DNA of 64,000 nt from an uncultured SAR116 cluster alpha proteobacterium (GTDB lineage Bacteria; Pseudomonadota; Alphaproteobacteria; Puniceispirillales; Marisalimonadaceae): positions 496,001 to 560,000 of the forward strand of contig CACNEF010000001.1 in NCBI GenBank assembly GCA_902619485.1, written 5' to 3'. The position numbers were made by a program, and so were the translations under genes. The notes under the pieces are model-generated. The model was not told the DNA's origin and ran no database searches. It saw only the letters and a program-made list of their open reading frames with translations. Shown piece after piece: positions 47,826 to 57,886 of the stretch; positions within the stretch are counted from its first letter, which is position 1, and each line of letters starts with the position of its first letter.

Positions 47826-48224
47826 ATGGCAAATAATTTTTTATTTAATTCTAATAAAAAATCTATAAATAATTCTATAAAAACTCAAAGGCAACTTAAA
47901 GTTGGTGAGGAGTTAAGGCATCTGATTTCAAATGCACTCCTTCGCTGTAGTTTTTATGATGAAAATATTGAAAATAACAATATTACCATAACAGAAGTTA
48001 ATGTAAGTCCAGACTTAAAAAATGCTAAAGTTTATGTAATGCCTTTAGGTGGCAAAAAAAAACTAGATGTTTTAAATAGTTTAAATAAAGTCACAGGTCG
48101 TTTAAAAAAAATAATATCAAGTAATCTGAGCCTAAGACAAACACCAAAGCTTATATTTAAGATCGATGAAACATTTGAGTATGCGAAAAAAATTAATGAT
48201 ATACTTGATAAAATAAAAAAATAA
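47826..48224 (+). CDS. rbfA: Ribosome-binding factor A
   Basis: RbfA is a KH-fold 30S maturation factor acting on the 5' end of 16S rRNA. The 132-residue protein has QRQLKVGEELRHLISNAL, ITEVNVSPDLKNAKVYVMPLGG and LRQTPKLIFKIDETFEYAKKI, all family signatures. It follows infB by 11 bases and precedes truB by 13, the classic operon order. It shows no extra domains. Confidence 0.96.
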   Translation: MANNFLFNSNKKSINNSIKTQRQLKVGEELRHLISNALLRCSFYDENIENNNITITEVNVSPDLKNAKVYVMPLGGKKKLDVLNSLNKVTGRLKKIISSNLSLRQTPKLIFKIDETFEYAKKINDILDKIKK

Positions 48225-48237
48225 ATATTTTTATTAT

Positions 48238-49173
48238 ATGAATAAAAAAAAATCCCATAAAATAAGTGGCTGGATAATACTAGATAAACAAAGTGGAATA
48301 ACTTCCCGCCAAGCCATTTCCAAAATTTCCAAAATTTTTAATTTTAACAAGATAGGACACGGCGGAACTTTAGATCCATTAGCTACAGGTGTTTTGCCAA
48401 TAGCTGTGGGTGAGGCAACAAAATTAATTTCCTTTATACAAAATAAAAAAAAAAAATATTCATTCATAATTAGATGGGGTGAAGCTACAGATACTGACGA
48501 TAGTGAAGGAAAGATCATAAAAAAATCAAACTTGCGACCAAATAAAGAAGAAATTGAAAACGCTTTAGTTTCATTTACTGGTAAAATCAAGCAAACACCT
48601 CCAAATTTTTCAGCCATTAAAATTGACGGTGAACGTTCTTACAAATTAGCAAGAAAAAACATATCAGTAAGGCACATACCAAGACAAATTGAAGTACATA
48701 AATTTACTTTAAAAAAAATCTTAAATATTGATTCTGCTGAGTTCGAAGTAATATGTGGAAAGGGAACATATATAAGATCATTGGCTAGGGATTTAGCAGA
48801 AAAGTTAAACACAAAAGGTCATATAATAAAGTTAAGAAGACATTCTGTTGGAAATTTTAATGAAAAAGATAAGATTTTTATAGATTTTTCTGAAGAAATA
48901 ATACATAGTCCATCGTTTTTAGAAAAAATAATACCAATTGAAAAGGTGCTAGACGACATCCCGGCACTTTTTTTAACTGAAACAGAAGCAATGAAGCTCA
49001 GGCAAGGACAAAAAATCAAATTAAATTCATTAAATTTTAAAAAGCATTTTATTAAAGAACATCCAAATTTTCACGAATTTGAAACTGTCTATACTGTAAA
49101 CGACAAAAAACTGGTTGCGCTTATTGAGATAGATGATGGATTGGTCAAGCCTAAACGTGTCATCAATTATTAA
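48238..49173 (+). CDS. truB: tRNA pseudouridine-55 synthase
   Basis: TruB makes pseudouridine 55 in the T loop of tRNAs. The catalytic Asp is in the motif [24 protein letters not shown] near residues 40-63; the later [16 protein letters not shown] and [14 protein letters not shown] are also diagnostic. The length of 311 residues is complete. The stop lies 16 bases before rpsO, which keeps its own ribosome-binding site. Confidence 0.97.
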   Translation: MNKKKSHKISGWIILDKQSGITSRQAISKISKIFNFNKIGHGGTLDPLATGVLPIAVGEATKLISFIQNKKKKYSFIIRWGEATDTDDSEGKIIKKSNLRPNKEEIENALVSFTGKIKQTPPNFSAIKIDGERSYKLARKNISVRHIPRQIEVHKFTLKKILNIDSAEFEVICGKGTYIRSLARDLAEKLNTKGHIIKLRRHSVGNFNEKDKIFIDFSEEIIHSPSFLEKIIPIEKVLDDIPALFLTETEAMKLRQGQKIKLNSLNFKKHFIKEHPNFHEFETVYTVNDKKLVALIEIDDGLVKPKRVINY

Positions 49174-49189
49174 TAGAAAGGTAAACATG

Positions 49190-49459
49190 ATGTCGATTAA
49201 TAAAAATCAAACAACCAAAATTATTAAAGACTTTGGTAGTAACGAAAATGATTCTGGATCAGCTGATGTTCAAGTAGCAATATTAACTGAAAGAATAAAG
49301 AATTTAACTGAGCATTTAAAAATACATAAGAAAGACTTTGGATCTAGACGTGGTCTTTTAAGTATGGTTGGACAACGAAGAAATTTATTAAAATACATAA
49401 AAAATAAAAATGAAGATAGATATACAAATCTTATAAAAAAGCTTGGTTTGAGAAGATAA
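49190..49459 (+). CDS. rpsO: 30S ribosomal protein S15
   Basis: S15 is a primary 16S rRNA-binding protein. The sequence [26 protein letters not shown] and the basic [23 protein letters not shown] are unmistakable. The start at 49190 gives 89 residues, the E. coli length, with GAAAGG eight bases upstream; the ATG directly before it at 49187 is a less likely alternative. The ORF-track start inside truB is wrong. It is followed by pnp, as in most proteobacteria. Confidence 0.98.
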   Translation: MSINKNQTTKIIKDFGSNENDSGSADVQVAILTERIKNLTEHLKIHKKDFGSRRGLLSMVGQRRNLLKYIKNKNEDRYTNLIKKLGLRR

Positions 49460-49509
49460 TTAAAACTTTATTATTTATATTTTAAAGATTAGAAGTTAAA
49501 GGATGTGTT

Positions 49510-51627
49510 ATGTTTGAAGTTTATAGAAAAGAAATCACATGGGGTGGTAAATTACTAACATTTGAAACAGGAAAAATTGCTCGTCAAGCTGATGGAGCTG
49601 TCATGGTCACTTATGGAGGCACTACAGTTCTATGCACAGCGGTTGGAGCACCAACGGCCAAAAAGGGCGTTGATTTTTTCCCTTTGACCGTGAATTATCA
49701 AGAGAAAAGCTTTGCTGCCGGTAGAATTCCTGGAGGATTTTTCAAAAGAGAGGGACGCCCTTCAGAAAAGGAAACTCTAGTATCAAGGCTAATTGATAGA
49801 CCTATAAGACCTTTATTTCATAAAAATTATAAAAACGAAACACAAATTATAGCAACTGTTCTTGCACATGACATGGAAAATGACCCAGACATTGTTGCTA
49901 TGATAGGTGCATCTGCTGCATTAACTATTTCTGGATTGCCTTTTATGGGTCCTATTGGTGCTTGTAGAGTTGGATGGGATGGAAAAAATTATATTCTAAA
50001 CCCAACAATTGAACAAATGAAAAATCAAAGTCTTGATTTGGTTGTTGCGGGTACAAAAGAGGGCGTATTAATGGTTGAGTCGGAAGCCTCAGAGCTTTCT
50101 GAAGAAATAATGTTGGGTGCGGTTGATTATGGTCATAAGGAGATTGGAAATGTCATTAAAGCAATAATAGAAATAGCTGAAGTTGCTGCGAAAGAACCAC
50201 GACCTTTACCTGAAGAGCCTTCTGAAAAAAAAGAATATTCAAAATTAATAAAGCCATTTAGAAAAAAACTTGAAAAAGCATACAAGGAGGTTGATAAAAG
50301 TAATAGGTCAAAATTATTATCAGAAATAAGAAATGAAATTTTGTTAGAATTTGATGAGACATCTGATTATGTCTTAATATCTTCTTTAACAAAAGATTTA
50401 GAAGCTGATATAGTAAGAGGAAGTATTCTTAAAACCAAAAAAAGGATTGATGGCAGAGATACTAGTACAGTCAGACCAATTGTGGCAGAAGTTGGAACTT
50501 TACCTAGAGCTCATGGTTCTGCGCTTTTTACTAGAGGAGAAACACAGGCTTTAGTAGTTGCAACTTTAGGAACTGGTCAGGATGAACAAATAATTGATTC
50601 ACTAGAAGGTGAATATAGGTCAAAATTTATGTTGCATTATAATTTTCCACCTTTTTCTGTTGGAGAGGCTGGAAGAGTTGGATCTCCTGGTAGAAGAGAA
50701 ATTGGACATGGAAAGTTAGCATGGAGAGCAGTCAACCCTTTACTGCCTTCAGACGATGACTTTCCTTATACTGTAAGGATTGTTTCTGAAATAACAGAGT
50801 CAAATGGATCCTCTTCTATGGCAACTGTTTGTGGAACTTCTTTAGCATTAATGGATGCTGGTGTTCCAATTAAGAAACCAGTTGCAGGTATAGCTATGGG
50901 TTTAATTAAAGAGAAAAAAGAGTTTTCTGTTCTTTCAGATATATTAGGTGATGAGGACCATTTAGGAGATATGGATTTCAAAGTTGCTGGAACTACTGAT
51001 GGTATTACTAGCCTTCAAATGGATATTAAAATTACTTCTATTACAAAAGAGATTATGAAAATTGCTTTGCAACAAGCTAAAGAAGGAAGAATTCACATCT
51101 TAAATGAAATGAGTAGAGCAATAACTTCTTCTAGAGAAGTTTTAGCAGATACAGCACCTAAAATAACAACTTTAAAAATAAAGCTGGAAAAAATTAGAGA
51201 TGTTATAGGTCCTGGTGGAAAAGTGATAAGAGAAATATGTGAAACAACAGGTGCTAAAGTTGATATTGAAGATGATGGAACTGTAAAAATTGCAGCCTCG
51301 GATAATGAATCCTCAGAGGCTGCATTAAAGAAAATCAATGATATAGTTGCTGAAGCTGAATTAGGTGTGATTTATACTGGTAAAGTTGTAAAAACTGTTG
51401 ATTTTGGTGCTTTTGTAAATTTTCTTGGAACGAAGGATGGATTAGTTCATATTTCTGAATTACAAAATGCAAGAACTGAAAAAACTACTGATATTTGTAA
51501 AGAGGGAGACACAGTTAAAGTAAAAGTTATTGGCTTTGATGATAGAGGAAAGGTAAAATTATCAATGAAAAGAGTAGATCAAGAAACTGGTGCAGATATT
51601 GAAAATGTAAATCAGGATGATAAATAA
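49510..51627 (+). CDS. pnp: Polynucleotide phosphorylase
   Basis: PNPase degrades RNA phosphorolytically from the 3' end and joins the degradosome. Two RNase PH domains carry [20 protein letters not shown] and [12 protein letters not shown]; a KH domain ([17 protein letters not shown] near residue 565) and an S1 domain ([19 protein letters not shown]) follow. The length of 705 residues is usual. The 50-base rpsO-pnp spacer has no strong stem like the RNase III hairpin of E. coli, so autoregulation by that route is not evident. Confidence 0.98.
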   Translation: MFEVYRKEITWGGKLLTFETGKIARQADGAVMVTYGGTTVLCTAVGAPTAKKGVDFFPLTVNYQEKSFAAGRIPGGFFKREGRPSEKETLVSRLIDRPIRPLFHKNYKNETQIIATVLAHDMENDPDIVAMIGASAALTISGLPFMGPIGACRVGWDGKNYILNPTIEQMKNQSLDLVVAGTKEGVLMVESEASELSEEIMLGAVDYGHKEIGNVIKAIIEIAEVAAKEPRPLPEEPSEKKEYSKLIKPFRKKLEKAYKEVDKSNRSKLLSEIRNEILLEFDETSDYVLISSLTKDLEADIVRGSILKTKKRIDGRDTSTVRPIVAEVGTLPRAHGSALFTRGETQALVVATLGTGQDEQIIDSLEGEYRSKFMLHYNFPPFSVGEAGRVGSPGRREIGHGKLAWRAVNPLLPSDDDFPYTVRIVSEITESNGSSSMATVCGTSLALMDAGVPIKKPVAGIAMGLIKEKKEFSVLSDILGDEDHLGDMDFKVAGTTDGITSLQMDIKITSITKEIMKIALQQAKEGRIHILNEMSRAITSSREVLADTAPKITTLKIKLEKIRDVIGPGGKVIREICETTGAKVDIEDDGTVKIAASDNESSEAALKKINDIVAEAELGVIYTGKVVKTVDFGAFVNFLGTKDGLVHISELQNARTEKTTDICKEGDTVKVKVIGFDDRGKVKLSMKRVDQETGADIENVNQDDK

Positions 51628-51642
51628 AATAAAGGGCAAATT

Positions 51643-52434
51643 ATGAATAATTTAATTCCAAAAACTGAATGGATAAAAACATGGTCAGAAAATGGTGTCG
51701 GTTGGATACAGCTATGTCATGAAAATAAACTCAACCCATTGTCAGCTTCATTTATTTTAGCCATTAAAAATGCGGCTGAAAAATTTGATAATGACCCTTC
51801 AATCGGCTGTATTGTTCTTACAGGTTCTGAAAAAGCCTTTGCAGCTGGTGCGGATTTAAAGGAAATGATTAAACTAAATTATGCCTCTGTAACCGAAAGC
51901 AGATATATTGAAAATGGATGGCTTGATATACCTAAAATTCAAACTCCAATTATTGCTGGCGTTAAAGGTTATGCATTAGGAGGAGGTTGTGAACTAGCTA
52001 TGATGTGTGATTTTATAATAGCCAGAGATGATGCTAAATTTGGACAACCTGAAATTAATATTGGTGCAATACCAGGTGCTGGCGGCACTCAAAGACTTAC
52101 AAGATCAATTGGTAAATCTAAGGCTATGTTAGCTATACTAACTGGAGATATGATTTCCGCAGATGAAGCTGAGAATTGTGGTTTGGTTGCTAAAGTGTTT
52201 AAAGGTGAAGATTTTGATATTTCCCTAAAAGATGTGGCGGTTAAAATTGCTAATCAATCAAAGCCATTAGCTAAACTAGCTAAACAAGCTGTTAATGTAG
52301 CCTTCGAAACAACATTAGAAGAGGGTATTCGTTCTGAAAGAGCCTTATTTTATTCAACTTTTGCATTAGACGATCATGTTGAAGGTATGGGTGCTTTTTC
52401 AGAAAAGCGCAAACCAGTATGGAAAAACAAATAA
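51643..52434 (+). CDS. Enoyl-CoA hydratase
   Basis: A 263-residue crotonase-family protein. The oxyanion-hole segment AFAAGADLKEM near residue 66, and AGVKGYALGGGCELAMMCDF near residues 105-124 with a catalytic Glu in GGGCE, fit short-chain enoyl-CoA hydratase (EchA/FadB1 type). A second catalytic Glu lies in FGQPEINIGAIPGAGG. It would hydrate trans-2-enoyl-CoA in fatty-acid or amino-acid breakdown. It begins 15 bases after pnp and converges on fabI. Confidence 0.93.
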   Translation: MNNLIPKTEWIKTWSENGVGWIQLCHENKLNPLSASFILAIKNAAEKFDNDPSIGCIVLTGSEKAFAAGADLKEMIKLNYASVTESRYIENGWLDIPKIQTPIIAGVKGYALGGGCELAMMCDFIIARDDAKFGQPEINIGAIPGAGGTQRLTRSIGKSKAMLAILTGDMISADEAENCGLVAKVFKGEDFDISLKDVAVKIANQSKPLAKLAKQAVNVAFETTLEEGIRSERALFYSTFALDDHVEGMGAFSEKRKPVWKNK

Positions 52435-52442
52435 TCCGAAAA

Positions 52443-53246
52443 TTATTCTAAATCTTCTTGCTTAGGAATGGCTACACTATGTAATCCACCATCCACGTGA
52501 TGAACGTTCCCTGTAACACCTGACGATAATTCAGAAGTTAAGTATAATGCAGCGTTACCAACTTCATTTAATTGTGGATTAAATTTAAGAGGTGCTACAT
52601 CTTCTGAATACCTAAATACATGTCTAGCTCCCGAAATGGCAGCGCCAGCCAGGGTTTTTACTGGGCCTGCAGATAGTGCATTCACTCTAATGTTATTTTT
52701 ACCTAAATCCATAGCTAAATATTTTATTGAAGCTTCTAATGCGGATTTTGCAACACCCATTACATTATAATTAGGTGTAGTTCTTTCTGCGCCAAGGTAA
52801 GATAGTGTCAATAGACTACCACCTTTTAAAGACATTAGAGGTAAAGATGATTTTGCAATTCTTGTAAAACTGAACGCAGAAATATCAAGGGAATTTAAAA
52901 AATTTTCTCGACTACAATTAACATACTTTCCTTTTAATTCCTCTTTATCAGAATATGCAAGAGCATGAACGACAAAGTCAATTTCATCCCAAACTTTAGT
53001 AAGTTTTTCAAACATATTTTCAATAGAATTTAATTCACCTGAAGGCTTAGAAACATCACATTCATAATAGTTGACTGATTTTATGGTGTTCATTAATGGT
53101 ATTAGTCTTTTCTTAAAATCTTCGTTTTGATATGAAAAAGCTAGTTGAGCACCGTTTTCAGATAATGCTTTTGCAATACCCCAAGCTATTGAACGTTCAT
53201 TTGCCACGCCCATTATTAGACCTTTTTTACCATTCATAATAGACAT
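52443..53246 (-). CDS. fabI: Enoyl-ACP reductase (NADH) FabI
   Basis: FabI reduces enoyl-ACP in the last step of each fatty-acid elongation cycle. The short-chain dehydrogenase fold shows LIMGVANERSIAWGIAKAL at the N terminus and the catalytic Tyr150, Tyr160 and Lys167 in SYLGAERTTPNYNVMGVAKSA, aligning with E. coli Tyr146, Tyr156 and Lys163. The length of 267 residues is normal. It is the last gene of a fabA-fabB-fabI operon, 11 bases after fabB. Confidence 0.97.
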   Translation of the reverse strand: MSIMNGKKGLIMGVANERSIAWGIAKALSENGAQLAFSYQNEDFKKRLIPLMNTIKSVNYYECDVSKPSGELNSIENMFEKLTKVWDEIDFVVHALAYSDKEELKGKYVNCSRENFLNSLDISAFSFTRIAKSSLPLMSLKGGSLLTLSYLGAERTTPNYNVMGVAKSALEASIKYLAMDLGKNNIRVNALSAGPVKTLAGAAISGARHVFRYSEDVAPLKFNPQLNEVGNAALYLTSELSSGVTGNVHHVDGGLHSVAIPKQEDLE

Positions 53247-53257
53247 AGTATTTTCTC

Positions 53258-54487
53258 TTAATTAAATTTACTAAAAGCAAGGCAGGCATTTGTTCCACCA
53301 AAGCCAAACGAATTAGATAATGCCAAATTTATCTCTATATCTTCTATTGTATTTCTTGGTATTTCAATAGATCCAATTTCTGGATCATCGTCATTTATAT
53401 TGGACGAACCAGATATAAAATTATTGTTCATCATAATTAAGGTATAGATAGCCTCGTGAACACCTGTCGCTCCTAGAGAATGACCTGTTATAGACTTTGT
53501 GCTTGTTAGTTTTGGAAGATAGTCTTTATCTTTAAAGACCTCTCTTATGGCATGAAGTTCTTGCATGTCTCCTACAGGTGTACTAGTTCCATGGGCATTT
53601 ATATAATCTACTTTTTCATTTATACCACTGATAGCTTCGTTCATACATCTTATTGCACCTTCACCGCTTGGTGCAACCATATCATGGCCATCTGAATTAG
53701 CACAATGTCCAACAATTTCACCATATATTTTCGCACCTCTAGCTTTTGCGTGTTCAAGCTCCTCTAGAACAAGCATACCTCCACCACCAGCTATAACAAA
53801 ACCATCTCGATTTATATCATAAGGTCTTGAAGCTAACTCTGGTGTTTCATTATACTTGCTAGACATGGCTCCCATTGCGTCAAAAAGGACAGATAGTGTC
53901 CAGTCTAATTCCTCGCCACCACCTGCAAAAACTATATTTTGATTACCATATCTAATTTGATCTGCACCTATACCTATACAATGAGCCGAAGTAGAACAAG
54001 CAGATGTTATAGAGAAATTAACACCTTTTATTTTAAAAAAAGTTGCAATACATGCTGATACAGTTGAGCTCATACATCTTGGAACCATGAAAGGACCAAC
54101 TCTTTTTGGTCCTTTTTCCCTGGCAATATCAAACGATTGCAGCATATTAGCAGTGCTAGGACCTCCTGATCCTGCAATCAGGCCTGTTTTGGGATTAGAA
54201 ACTTCTTCAGGAGTCAATCCTGAGTCTTTGATCGCCTGTTCCATAGAAAGTACTGAATAAGCTGCACCTGCACCCATAAACCTAAGTTGTTTTTTGTCAA
54301 CATGATCCTCAAGATTTAGCTTTACTTTACCGTGTATTTGACTTCTAAAGCCCATTTCTTTGTAAGTATCAGATTTAACAATTCCTGACTTTTGTCTAAT
54401 TAGGGAATTTTTAACCTCTTCTATATTATTCCCTATAGAACTTACAATTCCCATCCCTGTAATAACCACTCTTTTTTTACCAGTCAT
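53258..54487 (-). CDS. fabB: 3-oxoacyl-ACP synthase I (KAS I)
   Basis: FabB condenses malonyl-ACP with acyl-ACP and is needed to elongate unsaturated chains. The Cys-His-His triad is at Cys164 ([10 protein letters not shown]), His298 ([11 protein letters not shown]) and His335 ([11 protein letters not shown]). The length of 409 residues is normal. AGGA lies six bases before the start. Next to fabA it forms the anaerobic unsaturated fatty-acid pathway. Confidence 0.97.
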   Translation of the reverse strand: MTGKKRVVITGMGIVSSIGNNIEEVKNSLIRQKSGIVKSDTYKEMGFRSQIHGKVKLNLEDHVDKKQLRFMGAGAAYSVLSMEQAIKDSGLTPEEVSNPKTGLIAGSGGPSTANMLQSFDIAREKGPKRVGPFMVPRCMSSTVSACIATFFKIKGVNFSITSACSTSAHCIGIGADQIRYGNQNIVFAGGGEELDWTLSVLFDAMGAMSSKYNETPELASRPYDINRDGFVIAGGGGMLVLEELEHAKARGAKIYGEIVGHCANSDGHDMVAPSGEGAIRCMNEAISGINEKVDYINAHGTSTPVGDMQELHAIREVFKDKDYLPKLTSTKSITGHSLGATGVHEAIYTLIMMNNNFISGSSNINDDDPEIGSIEIPRNTIEDIEINLALSNSFGFGGTNACLAFSKFN

Positions 54488-54513
54488 CTCTAATCCTGTT
54501 AACTAAGTATTAA

Positions 54514-55020
54514 TTAATCTTGAAAAAGCCCAACTCTAATATCAGATGCTTCAAAAACTAATTTATCATCACAGATAACTTTACCATCAGCAATTCCAAG
54601 AATTAATTTCCTCATAATAATACGTTTAAAATCAAGTAAATATTCTACCTTTTTAGCTATGGGCAATATTTGACCAGTAAATTTTACTTCTCCAACTGAT
54701 ATAGCCCTTCCTTTTCCTCTTCCACCCATATTGCCTAAAGAAAAACCTAGTAGTTGCCATAATGCATCCATTCCTAGACATCCGGGCATAACAGGATCAC
54801 TTTCAAAGTGACAAGGAAAAAACCATTTATCAGGTGTAATTTTAAATTGAGCATGTGCCGTGCCTTTGTTGTAAGCACCGCCAGTTTCTTTGATGCTTGT
54901 TACCTCATCAAACATCAGCATAGGAGGCAAAGGTAATTTGGGAAAATCTACTCCAGCAAGCTTTCCTTTTGCACAGTCAATCAATTCTTGATAATTAAAT
55001 GAATCTTTAAATAAAGCCAA
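54514..55020 (-). CDS. fabA: 3-hydroxydecanoyl-ACP dehydratase/isomerase
   Basis: FabA dehydrates 3-hydroxydecanoyl-ACP and isomerises the product to cis-3-decenoyl-ACP, introducing the double bond of unsaturated fatty acids. The hot-dog active site is visible as PCHFESDPVMPGCLGMDALWQ, with His71 and Asp85. The length of 168 residues is typical. It heads the fabA-fabB-fabI operon. The Fur-family irr gene often found before fabA in alphaproteobacteria is absent. Confidence 0.97.
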   Translation of the reverse strand: MALFKDSFNYQELIDCAKGKLAGVDFPKLPLPPMLMFDEVTSIKETGGAYNKGTAHAQFKITPDKWFFPCHFESDPVMPGCLGMDALWQLLGFSLGNMGGRGKGRAISVGEVKFTGQILPIAKKVEYLLDFKRIIMRKLILGIADGKVICDDKLVFEASDIRVGLFQD

Positions 55021-55091
55021 TATTAGTACCTTTAAAACAATTAATTACATTATGTAAAATATAAAATACAACAATTTAAAGAATTATAAAA

Positions 55092-55625
55092 TTAATTTTT
55101 TGTTGAACCCCAAAAGGTCTCTTTTTGAACCCAACCTATAAATTTATTTTTCTTAACTATCTCAACCTTACACCATTTTTTTTTACATTTTTTTATATTA
55201 ATTAATAAATTAGGCAAAAGTTTGGCTAAAGAATTACTCGAATTAGAAGGTATTTTTTTTAAAAAAGTAGTTTTTGTAATTAATCCAGTTCTTTGTGAAG
55301 ACAATAATTGAGTATGTACCCATCCTGAGGTTTTATTATATGTTACTACTTTTCTCCAATTGTTGAATTCAGCCACAACTTGTAAAGGATATCCTTTTTG
55401 TTTTAGTTCGAATTTTACTGGGAACTCTTTTCCTGGCCCAGTTCTCATGTAAGTTAATGAATTTTTTAATGAAACCATTCTAGGTATTTTTAAACCACTC
55501 CCATTAATTGATTCTTTGAGCTCTTTTGTGTTTGAATAAGCGTTTTCTGAAGATATGACAAAATTAATTATCATAAAAATTGCAGCATATATAATTATTT
55601 TACAGTTAAAAATATAAATATTCAT
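55092..55625 (-). CDS. SH3-domain exported protein
   Basis: A roughly 177-residue protein with an N-terminal hydrophobic segment (signal peptide or anchor, about residues 4-28 of this start) and two bacterial SH3-like regions: LTYMRTGPGKEFPVKFELK to SGWVHTQLL, then LLPNLLINIKKCKKKWCKVE to GWVQKETFWG. The two WV motifs mark the repeats. Such proteins often bind peptidoglycan in the periplasm. I prefer the second ATG (55625) because it lies after the moeB-like stop and gives a normal signal peptide. The function is unknown. Confidence 0.82.
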   Translation of the reverse strand: MNIYIFNCKIIIYAAIFMIINFVISSENAYSNTKELKESINGSGLKIPRMVSLKNSLTYMRTGPGKEFPVKFELKQKGYPLQVVAEFNNWRKVVTYNKTSGWVHTQLLSSQRTGLITKTTFLKKIPSNSSNSLAKLLPNLLINIKKCKKKWCKVEIVKKNKFIGWVQKETFWGSTKN

Positions 55626-55630
55626 GGTAT

Positions 55631-56380
55631 TTAGTCTGAACACACAGGACATTGGTTATTTTTTATAAGTTTGATTTTATCTAGATTTAGAGTTAACCCA
55701 TCATATAAAAATAAATTTCCTGCTGTAGATTGATAATTTTTAAAAGCTATTTCTTTTATGGCCTCATTAACTTGCATACTTCCAATTAAGCCTGTCACTG
55801 GTCCAATTATTCCAGCCTCTCTGCAATTAGTAATTGGAGCTTTTTCATTAGTTCTTGGAAAAATACATTCATAACAAGGGTAATTTTTGTTTAATCCACT
55901 TTTCCAAATGGCTAATTGACCTTCCATTTGTACAGCAGAGCCAGAAATTAAAATTTTTTTGCACTTGTGTGATAAAAAATTTAAAATATACTTAGTTTCG
56001 GAATTGTCACAACAATCAAAAATCAAATCAAAATTACTAACATCTATTGATTCATCAAAAAGTATTTTTTTGGAAGTAATTGAAATATTTGGATTTATTT
56101 TGAGACACTCTTGTACTAAATTTTCAGCTTTACTATTTCCTATGTGATTATTTTTATGAGCGATTTGTCTGTTTAGGTTACTAATTTCAACAATATCTTG
56201 ATCGTAAATCTCTATATGTCCAAACCCTGCTGCAGAAGCGTAAAGTGCAACTGGACAACCTAAACCACCAGCTCCAACAATTAAACAATTGGTGTTAAGT
56301 AATCTTTCTTGACCTTCCTCATCAAAGTTAGGAATGATTACCTGTCTTGCATATCTATTAAGATCGTCATCATTAAGCAT
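55631..56380 (-). CDS. MoeB/ThiF-family adenylyltransferase
   Basis: A 249-residue E1-like enzyme that adenylates the C terminus of a small sulfur-carrier protein (MoaD or ThiS). The nucleotide-binding GAGGLGCPVALYASAAG and the DIVEISNLNRQ loop are intact. Two zinc Cys pairs are visible (CYECIF and the terminal CPVC), and the candidate catalytic Cys lies in PITNCREAG. Whether it serves molybdopterin or thiamine cannot be told without a neighbouring carrier gene. It overlaps the coaBC 3' end by eight bases. Confidence 0.9.
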   Translation of the reverse strand: MLNDDDLNRYARQVIIPNFDEEGQERLLNTNCLIVGAGGLGCPVALYASAAGFGHIEIYDQDIVEISNLNRQIAHKNNHIGNSKAENLVQECLKINPNISITSKKILFDESIDVSNFDLIFDCCDNSETKYILNFLSHKCKKILISGSAVQMEGQLAIWKSGLNKNYPCYECIFPRTNEKAPITNCREAGIIGPVTGLIGSMQVNEAIKEIAFKNYQSTAGNLFLYDGLTLNLDKIKLIKNNQCPVCSD

Positions 56381-57818
56381 TTACAGCTCTTTTGTTGTAA
56401 TTAATTAAAAGATCGTTAATTCTATTAGCTAAATGGTAAGCCACAGATTTCTTACTTTGTTTTTCCCATTGCTCATAATTATTTTTATAAATAAGAAATA
56501 CTTTATTAAACTCTTCCCCAAAAACTTTATTATTGCTGACATCATTAGCAATTATTAAATCAACATTTTTTGATATTAATTTAGAATAGGAATTATCTTT
56601 GATATTACTTGTTTCTGCTGAAAATCCAATTACGATCTTCGGTCTTAACTTGCTTTTAGAAATTGTTTCTAAAATATCTGGGTTTTTTATGGTTTCGAAT
56701 AGCAATTTTTCTTTGGTTTTTTTAATTTTATTATTTGTGTCAATTTTATTATTTGATGATGTTTTGGGTATTAATCTCCAATCTGCTACTGCTGCACAAC
56801 AAATTAAAATATCAGCAGGGAGTTGTTGAGTTACGTTATCTAACATTTCCTGAGCAGTTTTAACTTTTATTACATTATGACAATTCGGAAAAGGAATACT
56901 TACAGGTCCACTAATCAGAGTTACTTTTGCTCCTCTTTTTGTCAATTCAGAAGTAATTTCAAAACCTTGTTTCCCAGATGATTTATTGCTTACAAACCTT
57001 ATTGGGTCAATTGCCTCTACCGTAGGCCCTGCTGTTATTATAACTGAAATATCTTGAAATTGATTAGAAAGTTTTTGTTTTTCCCTCATGTATGAAATGA
57101 TAAACCCAAATATTTCTCTCGGCTCTGGAAATCTTCCTTTTCCGCTCTCGCCACACGCCATATCTCCTGTATCTGGCTCTATAAATTCTATACCTCTTTC
57201 TAATAGTTTTTTGTAATTGTCGCGTGTTGCCAAGTTATTCCACATAACAGGGTTCATTGAAGGAGCCATAATTATTTTTGAGAAAGAAGCAAGCAAAATA
57301 GTACTTGCTAAATCATCAGCTATTCCATTCGCGAGTTTTGCCATTATATTTGCAGTTGCGGGAGCAACTAAAATTATATCTGGGCTTCTAGCTAAGTTTA
57401 TATGATTCATTTTTGTCTCGTCTTCAATAGAAAATAAATCAATATAACATTTTTTCTCATTTAAGCTTGTTACTAACAAAGGTGTGATAAATTTCTGAGC
57501 TGATTTAGTCATAACAACGTCAAGCTCAATGTCAGTTTTCTTAATCAATCTAATTATTTCAAGAGATTTATATGATGCTATACCTCCACTAATAATTAAC
57601 AAAATTTTAAATTTAAAATCATGCAATTTTTGTGTCGGTAAAAAATGTTCAATGTTTATATCTAGATATGAACTCAGTTCTAAAACATCTTTATGTTTAG
57701 TGCTTGGTATTTTATTAAGCTTTTTCCAATTTGAAATTGCAGAGGGTTTGATTTTTAATTTTTCTGCGACAGCACCTGTTCCACCAAGTAAAGAAATAAG
57801 TTGAGAGATTTTATTCAT
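56373..57818 (-). CDS. coaBC: CoaBC (phosphopantothenoylcysteine synthase/decarboxylase) with N-terminal helix-turn-helix
   Basis: CoaBC joins cysteine to 4'-phosphopantothenate and decarboxylates the product in coenzyme A synthesis. From about residue 68 the frame is standard: flavin-binding SGGIASYKSLEI, HINLARSPDIILVAPATAN, APSMNPVMWNN and ACGESGKGRFPEP (CoaC), then ITAGPTVEAIDPIRFVSNKSSGKQG and FETIKNPDIL (CoaB). Residues 1-62 are extra: GGTGAVAEKLKIKPSAISNW reads as a Cro/YdaS-like DNA-binding helix-turn-helix. The fusion has no stop between the parts. I start at the ATG at 57818; the longer ORF begins with intergenic-looking sequence. A TTG just before the CoaC part is an alternative start. 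Confidence 0.9.
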   Translation of the reverse strand: MNKISQLISLLGGTGAVAEKLKIKPSAISNWKKLNKIPSTKHKDVLELSSYLDINIEHFLPTQKLHDFKFKILLIISGGIASYKSLEIIRLIKKTDIELDVVMTKSAQKFITPLLVTSLNEKKCYIDLFSIEDETKMNHINLARSPDIILVAPATANIMAKLANGIADDLASTILLASFSKIIMAPSMNPVMWNNLATRDNYKKLLERGIEFIEPDTGDMACGESGKGRFPEPREIFGFIISYMREKQKLSNQFQDISVIITAGPTVEAIDPIRFVSNKSSGKQGFEITSELTKRGAKVTLISGPVSIPFPNCHNVIKVKTAQEMLDNVTQQLPADILICCAAVADWRLIPKTSSNNKIDTNNKIKKTKEKLLFETIKNPDILETISKSKLRPKIVIGFSAETSNIKDNSYSKLISKNVDLIIANDVSNNKVFGEEFNKVFLIYKNNYEQWEKQSKKSVAYHLANRINDLLINYNKRAVNA

Positions 57819-57886
57819 GAGCAAAACTACATAATTATAATAATAAACTACAATAACTGAAAAATATGAAAAATAAATGAAATTTT

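Noticed and set aside
48234-48617. 127-residue minus-strand ORF opposite truB
   Set aside because: truB motifs on the plus strand are unambiguous, and this frame shows no family motif.
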